From DATLYT01 sp035574455 (GTDB lineage Bacteria > Bacteroidota > Ignavibacteria > UBA10030): 15,425 nucleotides of DNA. The notes below the pieces were generated by a model. It was not told the origin of the DNA, did no database searches, and was given only the letters and a program-made list of their open reading frames with translations. The position numbers and the translations under genes are program-made. Positions 7,699 through 15,265 of the stretch are shown here, in pieces. The DNA lies in assembly GCA_035574455.1 (NCBI GenBank), contig DATLYT010000195.1, positions 1 to 15,425 of the forward strand. Reading direction: 5' to 3'. Each line of letters begins with the position of its first letter. Within the stretch, counting starts at the first letter, position 1.

Positions 7699-10600
7699 AT
7701 GAAATCTTTGCTCCGATCCACACTTCTCCTGCTGGGATGTCTTGCTGTTACCTCGTTTACTTATGCACAGCTTCGTTCGACGAAGACGGCCATCGACTTT
7801 GGAAGCGTGCGCGCCCTTGCCTCACGGGTGGATAGCTTCTACGTGAAAAACGACTCGTCGTTTGCGCAGATTATCGATGAGGTCTTCACGAGAACATCTC
7901 AGTTTACCGTCGCCGGCGTTACGAATTATTCTCTTGCTTCGCGTGACAGTGTGAAAATTCGCGTGACGTTCCGGCCCGATCTGATCGGCACGTTCCGCGA
8001 CACCGTCTACATCAACTCCCATGGACCGACGGGCGAACGAACGTTAAAGGTCTCCCTGACCGGCCGAGGTGTGGACAACATCCGCTTCCTCTCGGCAACA
8101 ACCAGCGCACCCATTACTTCGCTAGCTCTGGTCGACACCTTCGCGCGGGCAACACGACGCGACAGTCTCGTCCTCATTAACGATGCCGCATACCCAATCA
8201 CTGTGAACGCGATGGTGTTTAGCAATTCAGAGTTCCAGGTGCTCACCTCCTTCCCGTTGTTGCTCTCCTTTGGTATTCCGCAAAAAGTTGTCATCGCGTA
8301 CCGGGGGAATTCCGTCGGAAGAGACCGCGATACGCTCTTGATCTACCATGATGACCCAGCGATTGGAAGCTCACCGCTACGTTTTCCCGTCACCGCGCGA
8401 GCCCTTGGGAATCTGCATTTCTCTGTCGGCGGCGTTATTCTGGACAACTTCGATACGTTACGGGTAAGTAGTACTAGCGCCGGTACTCGTAACGGCTCGC
8501 TGAATCCCCCTGTTCCGATTGATAGTACACGCACCGGAGCTGTGAGCATCCGCAATCGAGGCGTCAGCACCGTGACAGTGCAAAGCATCAGTATGACGGG
8601 ACCGCAATTCCAGAACATTACACCGGCCAACTACGACCATCGTGTCGGCGATGCCTACGATCGCATCATTAACTTCACGTTCCGGCCAAGAACGCTCGGC
8701 AGCCTATTCCGCGACAGTCTCGTCGTGATAACAAACGACACGATTCCGGGCGGGAACAGAATGGTGTTGTTGGTGGAGGGTGCGAGCACGCGTCAGGTAC
8801 ACCTCCGCAATGCCGCCAACGCCACCTCGCTTGCCTTTGGGACGGTCGCCCTCGGTAACACGTCGACGCAGATCGCGCGACTCTATAATTTCCGCGACCT
8901 CCCGCTGGCCGTTGATAGTATCCGATTCGCAGTTCGGGACCCGAAGTACTCCATCGTCAGCACATCGACGATGAACCTTGCAGCGGGCGATACCTCGTTC
9001 ATTACGTTGCGGTTTGCGCCGACAGATTCCTTGCCGACCTTTGCCGATCCCCATCGTGATACCTTGCTCGTCTATGCGTCAGCATGGTCGAGTACGCCGC
9101 TTCGCTTGCCGCTCTCTGGCACGGTCGGCCAGTCGATCCTCTTCAGTCCAGCAAGCACCACGTTCAACATGGGCGATGTCCGGATTGGATTGACGAAAGA
9201 CACAACAATCAAGGTCTTCAACTTTACCACGACGGCCTATCGTCTCGACTCGCTCGCGCTCGTTCGCGGTCGCGATTTTATCATTCTCTCCAATGTGCTG
9301 ACCACACCGTTGCCAGTACGTGACAGTACGGTCATTGAAGTTCAATTCAAACCCACTGTCGCGGGTGAGATTCTCGATACCCTGCTGATTTATCATAACT
9401 TCCCGACAAACCTTGTCTCCACACGACCTCGTCGTGTGGCGCTCCGGGGCTATGGCAGCACCCAGCAGCTGATCGATCCGGCGAACTATTCGACTGTCGA
9501 CAATGCTGCCGGCATCGATGGATTTCCGATCTCCAGCCCAGACTCGAGTTACTATGAGCGTGGTGCCTTCTGGCAGAATCGCTCGGCAGCGGACTTTGGC
9601 GGGACGGCCACGGGCCATCGGCGGTCGCCCAACCTTGCTGGCTCCAACGTCGGGTCGGAGGCCAACTGGGTGTTCAACGTTCAGAACTCCGGGCCTTATC
9701 TGATTTACCATTACGTGCTTAACAGTCCGAATATTGGCGGCGGGATGTACGTACACTTCCGCAAATTCGGTATCGGCGGTATCGTGGACAGCATCCGCTA
9801 CAACCAGTTTGAAAACCGCACGTTCGACCCACGCTACGGCGGTACGTGGAAGCCTTTGATGATGCACTGGATCGATGGTGTTGGTCCGGGTGCAGCGCGG
9901 CTCAGTATCGGAGCGGATGAGCGAACGGGCGGGTTCTTGCGCGTGGATGCCGTGCGTCTCTTGCGGTCGCAGCAGAAAGCCGACATTGAGTTCGGGCGGC
10001 GTGGGATTAACTTCGACGCGGAGCGGGTACGGGAGGAGTTTCCCGATGTGACGTTGGGCGATGAGGTCGTGCGACCGATGAGGCTGTATAACCTTGGGAC
10101 GGATACCTTGGTGATTACCAACATCCGATTCTTCCCTGCCGAGCTGCCCACACCGCGACCGACGGCTTGGTTTAGCGCGAAGAATTTTACACCCGGCACA
10201 CCGATCAAGATTCCTCCGATGCGCATGGTGGGGTCGCAGGAGACCGGTGGGTACTTCGACCTGCAGGTTGCCTTCGGACCGTTCGAGGAAGGAGTTGCTC
10301 GGGATTCTTTAGTCATCACCAGCAACGATGAATCTGAGCCAAATGCCTACATCATCCTTACGGGCGAGGGAATCAACTATAACTTCATCATGAACGCGAG
10401 TTTAGGCGGAACCGAGCCGCACTTCCGCGCGCCAGCACCTCCCGAAGTGCCGACGTTTGCGCGGTACTTCGAAACCGCCAACGGCTCATGGCTGAATTCC
10501 ACACTCGCGGCAGTCACGTACCCTATTCCGGGCGGTAATCTCTCCAGCCGTGTCAATGTGGGTGGTGCGGCCACACTTCCACATCAAGCGTTCTATGAGT

Positions 10601-12207
10601 TCGAGTTACCCGAAATTGCGCTTGGGAAAATCAGGACTGACGGGCGATACTTGCTCGAATATGGCGGGCCCGCAGGCTCACCCAACGGCTATTCGCGAAC
10701 ACTGACAAAGGTCACCCACAGCTTTGGCGTTCCACCCGATAGTGCATTCTTTAGCGCAACGACACCAGCCAATCACTTGTGGTTGACGATCGGTGGAAGT
10801 GCAAAGACATTCTTCATGAGTCCCGGCGGTAAAGTAACTGTTGAATTTGCTCGTACTGCGGCCACCGATGCTGGCGGAGGGGTTGGCGTGTTGCGCACCG
10901 ACCTCCTGCGTATCCGCAAAGTCCCCACCGGCGCGCTCATCGGAGTTGATGTCGCTCAGGGTGCCGCGCTCGACTTTGGCGAGGTCAACTTCCGAAATCC
11001 TGGCGGCATTGATGGACGAGCGAACAAGAGGAATGTCTTGATTGGAAGCCGGGGGGAGACCCAGTTGACGATCAACACCATTCGTTTGCGCGACGGGCAA
11101 TTCTTCAGAATGACCAATCCGCCCGCAACGCCTGCCTTCCTGCGCGCGATCAGCGGCGAGTTGAGGGTAGAGATCGAATTTCTCCCCAACCGCATTGCCA
11201 CAGGCTTTGTGGATACGTTGGAGATTCGTTCCAACTCTACACGCGATTCGCTCCTGCTTGTGCCGTTGGTCGGAGCGGGCGTCGGCAGCACCTTCACCGT
11301 GAACGATGACGGTCAGGCGGTCGAAGTCTACTCCGTGCCGCCGTTTGGCGGACTCTACACCGGCCGTTGGGATCCGGCGAGACTCAACAACTGGCAGCTC
11401 GAATCCTCGAACACGCCGAACCAGATCGGCATCGGTCAAACCCGTCGCCGTCTGCCGATTTATCTGAACCCCACGGGAGCCTATTTCGAATGGTATCCGC
11501 AGTTTGACGCTGTACAAGGGTCGGATTCCATGTACGTGCAGGTGTTTGCTACGGTTCAGCAGGGGTTGACCAATGCCAGCCCTGCGGCACGGTATAAAGT
11601 GTATGCCGCGGGTGGAGTCATCCGCAAAGACACGATTGTCAACCAGAACGCGGTAACCGTGGGCAGGTCGGGGTTGGGCGAAATCAACCTCGGGAACTTC
11701 TACTTCCTGCGCGGCGGTAGGGATGTGGCTAACCAACCGTCGATCTTTGGACGCGTGCGGTTGGAGAACGACACCGCGGCTGTGAACCGTTATTACCGCG
11801 ATAGGAACCAGATCAACATCGCGCAGCGCGATACCTTCGGTTTGATTGCCGATGCCGTGATCTTCCGCGAATTGGCGGCGCCGACCGGCCCACCGACGCA
11901 AATCGTGACGGAAGAGACTGTGCCGCGTGAGTTCTCCTTGAGCCAGAATTATCCGAACCCGTTCAACCCGACGACGACGATCAACTTTTCGTTGCCGGAG
12001 CGTGTGCGAGTCGAGCTGAAGATTTACGACCTGCTTGGCCGTGAAGTGGCAACCTTGATTGACGGCGACGAGATCAGCGCCGGCACGCACAGGGTCCAGT
12101 GGAACGGACGTAACCGGTTTGGCGAGACAGTGTCCACCGGCGTCTATTTCTACCGGATTGTTGCGGGTGGATTCGTTCAAACGAAGAAGATGGTCTTGGT
12201 GAAGTAG
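7699..12207 (+). CDS. Giant T9SS-secreted surface protein with alternating ASH-type and golvesin-like domains, 1502 aa
   Basis: Residues 1-23 are a signal peptide (cleavage probably at TYA/Q; LLGC at 11-14 could also be read as a lipobox). Five ASH/choice-of-anchor-D-type modules follow, at about 25-127, 128-238, 239-366, 367-478 and 479-590, with recurring I/L-x-F-G-x-V openings, V-x-F-x-P, R-D-T/S-L and L-x-G ends. Then come a golvesin-like domain (591-757, ending VDAVRLL), ASH 6 (~760-893), a divergent golvesin-like domain (~895-1075, ending RTDLLRI), ASH 7 (~1078-1197) and a clear golvesin-like domain (1198-1393, with VNDDG and ADAVIF). Residues ~1411-1502 are the type A T9SS sorting domain: NYPNPFNPTT around Tyr1418, YDLLGREVATL, GVYFYRI and C-terminal KKMVLVK. 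It should be exported by Sec, cross the outer membrane through T9SS and be attached or released after sorting-domain removal. No catalytic motif is seen; adhesion, matrix or glycan binding is inferred from domain types. Confidence 0.92.
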   Translation: MKSLLRSTLLLLGCLAVTSFTYAQLRSTKTAIDFGSVRALASRVDSFYVKNDSSFAQIIDEVFTRTSQFTVAGVTNYSLASRDSVKIRVTFRPDLIGTFRDTVYINSHGPTGERTLKVSLTGRGVDNIRFLSATTSAPITSLALVDTFARATRRDSLVLINDAAYPITVNAMVFSNSEFQVLTSFPLLLSFGIPQKVVIAYRGNSVGRDRDTLLIYHDDPAIGSSPLRFPVTARALGNLHFSVGGVILDNFDTLRVSSTSAGTRNGSLNPPVPIDSTRTGAVSIRNRGVSTVTVQSISMTGPQFQNITPANYDHRVGDAYDRIINFTFRPRTLGSLFRDSLVVITNDTIPGGNRMVLLVEGASTRQVHLRNAANATSLAFGTVALGNTSTQIARLYNFRDLPLAVDSIRFAVRDPKYSIVSTSTMNLAAGDTSFITLRFAPTDSLPTFADPHRDTLLVYASAWSSTPLRLPLSGTVGQSILFSPASTTFNMGDVRIGLTKDTTIKVFNFTTTAYRLDSLALVRGRDFIILSNVLTTPLPVRDSTVIEVQFKPTVAGEILDTLLIYHNFPTNLVSTRPRRVALRGYGSTQQLIDPANYSTVDNAAGIDGFPISSPDSSYYERGAFWQNRSAADFGGTATGHRRSPNLAGSNVGSEANWVFNVQNSGPYLIYHYVLNSPNIGGGMYVHFRKFGIGGIVDSIRYNQFENRTFDPRYGGTWKPLMMHWIDGVGPGAARLSIGADERTGGFLRVDAVRLLRSQQKADIEFGRRGINFDAERVREEFPDVTLGDEVVRPMRLYNLGTDTLVITNIRFFPAELPTPRPTAWFSAKNFTPGTPIKIPPMRMVGSQETGGYFDLQVAFGPFEEGVARDSLVITSNDESEPNAYIILTGEGINYNFIMNASLGGTEPHFRAPAPPEVPTFARYFETANGSWLNSTLAAVTYPIPGGNLSSRVNVGGAATLPHQAFYEFELPEIALGKIRTDGRYLLEYGGPAGSPNGYSRTLTKVTHSFGVPPDSAFFSATTPANHLWLTIGGSAKTFFMSPGGKVTVEFARTAATDAGGGVGVLRTDLLRIRKVPTGALIGVDVAQGAALDFGEVNFRNPGGIDGRANKRNVLIGSRGETQLTINTIRLRDGQFFRMTNPPATPAFLRAISGELRVEIEFLPNRIATGFVDTLEIRSNSTRDSLLLVPLVGAGVGSTFTVNDDGQAVEVYSVPPFGGLYTGRWDPARLNNWQLESSNTPNQIGIGQTRRRLPIYLNPTGAYFEWYPQFDAVQGSDSMYVQVFATVQQGLTNASPAARYKVYAAGGVIRKDTIVNQNAVTVGRSGLGEINLGNFYFLRGGRDVANQPSIFGRVRLENDTAAVNRYYRDRNQINIAQRDTFGLIADAVIFRELAAPTGPPTQIVTEETVPREFSLSQNYPNPFNPTTTINFSLPERVRVELKIYDLLGREVATLIDGDEISAGTHRVQWNGRNRFGETVSTGVYFYRIVAGGFVQTKKMVLVK
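9419..9439 (+). other. Perfect 9-bp inverted repeat with 3-nt loop inside the surface-protein gene
   Basis: CCACACGAC, loop CTC, then GTCGTGTGG. It sits at the end of the fifth ASH module, about 30 nt before the first golvesin-like domain. There is no T-tract after it, so it is not a terminator. It may be chance in a GC-rich coding region or an mRNA hairpin. Confidence 0.4.
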
Positions 12208-12211
12208 GACG

Positions 12212-13195
12212 TTGAAACCTCAGAGTACAATCTGTAGGGGCGAGTCGGCGACTCGCCCCTACACGTTTTGGGCATGGATAATCGTTGCAGTCTTTACGAT
12301 GCTGTTTTCGAGCTGTTCCCCTGAAAAGCCCGAGACGGCAACGAAAGGACATCTCCACGTTTTCATACCCGAATCCGTTGCCCCTGCCATCCTTGAGCAA
12401 GTTCGGGAATTCCTTATCATCTACGGCAAGAATGGGGCAGAAGTATCATATACTATTACAACGACCGAAGAAGCCATTACACGGTTTCTTCACGACACCA
12501 CTCGGTTGATCTTTTCCACCCGAAAGCTCACTGAGGAAGAACGAGTCATCGCAAAGCGAAAGACCGGTGTCGTCATCGAAATTCCCGTTGCCTATGATGC
12601 ATTGGTGGCGGTCGTCCATTTCAAAAACCCACTCGAGCGCATCATGACGCCGGAACTGAAGGGAATCCTTACAGGATCGCTCACGAGGTGGGAACAGTTG
12701 AGTCAGGCGAAAGGGATGCAGGGAACAATTACCATCTACGTGCAGGACTCCTCCGATGTGTCGGAATATCTTCAGCGGAGAATCTTGCGCGGCTCCGCGA
12801 TGCGCCAACGATTCCGGCGGATGTCTTCGAGTCTCCAGACACTTCAAGCGGTGGTACAGGATCCCTCTTCGATCGGATTTGTGGGACTGGATTGGATCGA
12901 CTCTGCAAAAGTACCGGCGAAGGTGTTGGAAATAGCCGAGCCGGACGAACAGGCCGATACGACGTTCCGACCTCCTATCGAAACGGTCGGGAAATTCTAC
13001 CCACCGCATCCTGCCAATATCTACCGGAACTACTATCCGCTGAAGCGAGCGATCTATCTCTACACCACGTCGCAGCGAGGCGATGTTGCGTCTGGCTTTG
13101 GGTCGTTCGTTGCCAACAAAGAAGGCCAGCGAATTTTTCTGAAGCGTGGACTCGTTCCGGGCACGCAGCCGATTCGCTTGAAGCCGCTGGAGTGA
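12212..13195 (+). CDS. PstS-like phosphate-type substrate-binding lipoprotein, 327 aa
   Basis: A hydrophobic segment (FWAWIIVAVFTMLF) leads into FSSC, a lipobox with Cys35. The mature part matches the PstS family along its length: HVFIPESVAPAI at the phosphate-loop position, IFSTRKLTEEE, IPVAYDALVAVVHFKNP, LKGILTGSLTRWEQ (Trp159), SSIGFVGLDWID, NYYPLKRAIYLYT and a C-terminal GFGSFVANKEGQRIFLKRGLVPG-type end. PstS proteins bind periplasmic phosphate for the PstCAB ABC transporter; no pstC, pstA or pstB is adjacent, so its role may differ, as for PstS-like proteins near TonB/ExbBD loci in Bacteroidota. The start is unusual: the only in-frame initiation codon upstream of the signal peptide is TTG at 12212, four bases after the previous stop, with GGTGAAG 7 nt before it. 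The next Met (residue 30) is too close to Cys35. Codons 8-17 coincide with a perfect palindrome. Confidence 0.85.
   Translation: MKPQSTICRGESATRPYTFWAWIIVAVFTMLFSSCSPEKPETATKGHLHVFIPESVAPAILEQVREFLIIYGKNGAEVSYTITTTEEAITRFLHDTTRLIFSTRKLTEEERVIAKRKTGVVIEIPVAYDALVAVVHFKNPLERIMTPELKGILTGSLTRWEQLSQAKGMQGTITIYVQDSSDVSEYLQRRILRGSAMRQRFRRMSSSLQTLQAVVQDPSSIGFVGLDWIDSAKVPAKVLEIAEPDEQADTTFRPPIETVGKFYPPHPANIYRNYYPLKRAIYLYTTSQRGDVASGFGSFVANKEGQRIFLKRGLVPGTQPIRLKPLE
12234..12262 (+). repeat. 29-bp perfect palindrome (14-bp arms, 1-base centre), REP-like, within a coding start
   Basis: Arms GTAGGGGCGAGTCG and CGACTCGCCCCTAC flank a single G. Palindromes of the GTAGGGGCGA...TCGCCCCTAC type are, as I recall, dispersed repeats in many bacterial genomes. 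As RNA it would fold into a very stable hairpin (about 12 bp with a 5-base loop). It begins 26 nt after the stop of the surface-protein gene, so it could also stabilise that mRNA 3' end or attenuate read-through. The downstream sequence ACGTTTTGGG has only four Ts, which is poor for an intrinsic terminator. If the TTG start of the next gene is right, it encodes CRGESATRPY within that signal peptide. Confidence 0.85.
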
Positions 13196-13279
13196 GTAGG
13201 AAGCAAGAATTCCTGAGTGTCGTCTCGTATGCTCGGAGAGGCACGTTCACGCAAGATATCCCTGGTCTCCTCTTTTGTA

Positions 13280-13308
13280 TTGCATTTCCTCCCTCTTCTT
13301 TCTACATT
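13280..13308 (+). promoter_or_regulatory. Possible sigma70-type promoter before the antiporter gene
   Basis: TTGCAT (13280-13285), a 17-bp spacer and TACATT (13303-13308) lie in a pyrimidine-rich part of the 147-nt gap 13196-13342. Matches to consensus are 3/6 and 4/6, so this is weak. Transcription from here would start near 13315 and would exclude the GTG and ATG start candidates at 13217 and 13229. Confidence 0.25.
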
Positions 13309-13332
13309 CTTCGCGCTTTTCTTTATGTATGT

Positions 13333-13337
13333 AGGAG
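13333..13337 (+). promoter_or_regulatory. Shine-Dalgarno AGGAG that supports a TTG start at 13343
   Basis: AGGAG lies 5 nt before the TTG at 13343. No purine-rich site precedes the competing ATG at 13325, which follows a pyrimidine tract, nor the one at 13229. Confidence 0.5.
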
Positions 13338-13342
13338 TCCGA

Positions 13343-15265
13343 TTGAGACGAAGCTGCGTACTTCTCGGTATTCTTCTTCTGTTGAGCGTTTCCCTGCGCG
13401 CGCAACCGCTCGATCGCTTTGACATCAAGGCTCCTCAACTCGTCCTTTCCAACGTCAACTTCACGCTTGAACTGACTGCGCAAGATTCCGCAGGACGCAC
13501 AGTGACGTCGTTCAACGATTCGGTGCTCGTGCACGGCGTCGAGCGAAATATCCTGGGCAAACGAACCGCCGCCGTCGCTGTATTTGCCGGCGGTACAGCA
13601 CAGCTTGCCGATGTGGTGATTCCGCAATCGGGCTCAGCGACGGTCAGTCTTTCGTCCGGCACAATCGCTTCTTCAGCGACCGTCCGTGTCATCCCCGGCA
13701 TCTTGAGCATTCTTCCGCCGTTGCTTGCCATCGTGCTCGCGTTGATCATCCGGCAGGTGGTGATTTCACTCTTTGCGGGGATCTGGCTCGGGGCAATCTT
13801 CCTGTATGACTACAACATTGTTGGCGGGATTTACCGAGTGGTGGACCATTTTATCCTGAAAGCGCTCGGCGACATGAGCCACGTGCAGATCATCATCTTC
13901 TCGATGCTCTTCGGGGGCATGGTGGGGGTCATCTCCAAAAACGGCGGCACGGTCGGAATTGCCAATTTGATTACTCGGTTTGCCAAGACGCCACGCGGCG
14001 GACAACTCGCCAGCTGGTTTATGGCGTTTGTGATTTTCTTCGACGACTACGCCAACTGCCTTGTCCGCGGCAACCTGATGCGACCGATTACCGACCGGCT
14101 GCGTGTTTCCCGCGAGAAACTTTCCTTCATCGTGGATGCAGGCGCAGCGACCGTTGCCAGCATCTTTATCATTTCCACCTGGATCGGCTACGAAGTGGGC
14201 TTGATCGACCAGGGGTTACGGATGATTCAGTCCACAGAAGACGCCTATGCCGTGTTTTTGCGGACCATCCCTTATCGCTTTTATCCAATCTTTACGCTGA
14301 TTTTAGTATTTTTGATTGGGTGGACTGACCGTGACTTTGGCCCGATGCTTGAAGCCGAACGCCGCGCCCGCACAACAGGGAAAGTCTTACGCGACGGCGC
14401 CCAGCCGGCAACCGACCTGACCGAATCAACCTCTTCGTACACTTCTGACAAGCCCGCCCGTTGGTACAATGGTATTCTTCCGATCCTTACCGTACTGATG
14501 GTGGGATTGTATGGTCTCTACACCACCGGCACGGCAGCACTGGCAGAACAAGGGATACACTCGTACGGCGTCGGCGATATCATCAGCAAATCAGATTCCT
14601 ACTCCTCGCTCCTCTGGGCTTCGCTCTCCGGCTGTTTAATGGCGATTCTGCTGAGCGTTGGGCAGCGGCTACTCAAGGCAACCGAGGCGATCGACGCGTG
14701 GTTCAATGGTGTGAAGTCTATGCTTCTGGCGATGTTGATTCTGATCCTCGCGTGGTCGATCGGCTCGGTGACGCAGGAGCTTCACACGGCGGATTATCTT
14801 GTGCAAATCTTGCGCGGGACGATCGAGCCGCACTGGCTACCGGTGCTGGTCTTCCTGATCGCGGCGCTCATCAGTTTTGCAACGGGCACGAGTTGGGGGA
14901 CGATGGCGATTATGATGCCGCTCGTCATTCCGCTTGGCCATACGCTCAGTGTTGATGCACAGCTTGGCGGAACGGACTATGAGATTATCCTCCACGGCGT
15001 GATTAGCTCGGTGCTTGCGGGGGCAGTCTTCGGCGACCACTGCTCGCCCATTTCCGACACAACGATTCTCAGCTCGATGGCCTCGGCGTGCGACCATATC
15101 GACCATGTGCGGACTCAGCTTCCCTATGCGCTGTTAACGGCGGTGGTGGGGATGCTTGTAGGCGACATTCCGACGGCGTTCGGACTCTCGCCGTGGATTT
15201 CGATTGTCATCGGCACGGGCGTTCTGGTTGCCGTGCTGTATACGGTGGGAAAGAAGGTGGAGTAA
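13343..15265 (+). CDS. NhaC-family Na+/H+ antiporter with an N-terminal periplasmic domain, about 640 aa
   Basis: From TTG 13343 the protein starts with a good signal peptide (MRRSCVLLGILLLLSVSLRA, cleaved before Q). Residues ~22-118 are a beta-rich, Ig-like periplasmic domain (FTLELTAQDSAGRTV through SATVRVIPG). From about 120 to the end there are roughly eleven or more membrane helices with NhaC hallmarks: FFDDYAN (Asp234-Asp235), TGTSWGTMAIMMPL (from ~514) and GDHCSPISDTTILSS (from Gly564), the last being the most diagnostic family motif. NhaC proteins exchange cytoplasmic Na+ for protons, and relatives carry malate/lactate or amino acids, so the substrate is not settled. Typical NhaC proteins are about 450-500 aa; the extra length is the exported N-terminal domain and a charged cytoplasmic loop (~335-375). 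Other in-frame starts are GTG 13217, ATG 13229 and ATG 13325; the Shine-Dalgarno and signal peptide favour 13343. Confidence 0.88.
   Translation: MRRSCVLLGILLLLSVSLRAQPLDRFDIKAPQLVLSNVNFTLELTAQDSAGRTVTSFNDSVLVHGVERNILGKRTAAVAVFAGGTAQLADVVIPQSGSATVSLSSGTIASSATVRVIPGILSILPPLLAIVLALIIRQVVISLFAGIWLGAIFLYDYNIVGGIYRVVDHFILKALGDMSHVQIIIFSMLFGGMVGVISKNGGTVGIANLITRFAKTPRGGQLASWFMAFVIFFDDYANCLVRGNLMRPITDRLRVSREKLSFIVDAGAATVASIFIISTWIGYEVGLIDQGLRMIQSTEDAYAVFLRTIPYRFYPIFTLILVFLIGWTDRDFGPMLEAERRARTTGKVLRDGAQPATDLTESTSSYTSDKPARWYNGILPILTVLMVGLYGLYTTGTAALAEQGIHSYGVGDIISKSDSYSSLLWASLSGCLMAILLSVGQRLLKATEAIDAWFNGVKSMLLAMLILILAWSIGSVTQELHTADYLVQILRGTIEPHWLPVLVFLIAALISFATGTSWGTMAIMMPLVIPLGHTLSVDAQLGGTDYEIILHGVISSVLAGAVFGDHCSPISDTTILSSMASACDHIDHVRTQLPYALLTAVVGMLVGDIPTAFGLSPWISIVIGTGVLVAVLYTVGKKVE

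Noticed and set aside
7709..7740. LLGC in the surface-protein signal peptide as a lipobox
   Set aside because: The hydrophobic core continues past this Cys to a normal signal peptidase I site (TYA/Q), and T9SS substrates normally use signal peptidase I.
9079..9867. A 262-codon open frame on the minus strand
   Set aside because: It is antisense to ASH module 5 and the first golvesin-like domain; no start context or protein motif supports it.
10678..12180. A 500-codon open frame on the minus strand
   Set aside because: It lies entirely opposite the surface-protein gene, is rich in Arg/His/Val without domain motifs, and is a typical antisense shadow of a GC-rich coding frame.
12234..12262. The palindrome as an intrinsic terminator of the surface-protein gene
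   Set aside because: The stem is strong, but only four Ts follow, interrupted by ACG, and the next gene's frame runs through it. A partial attenuating role cannot be excluded.
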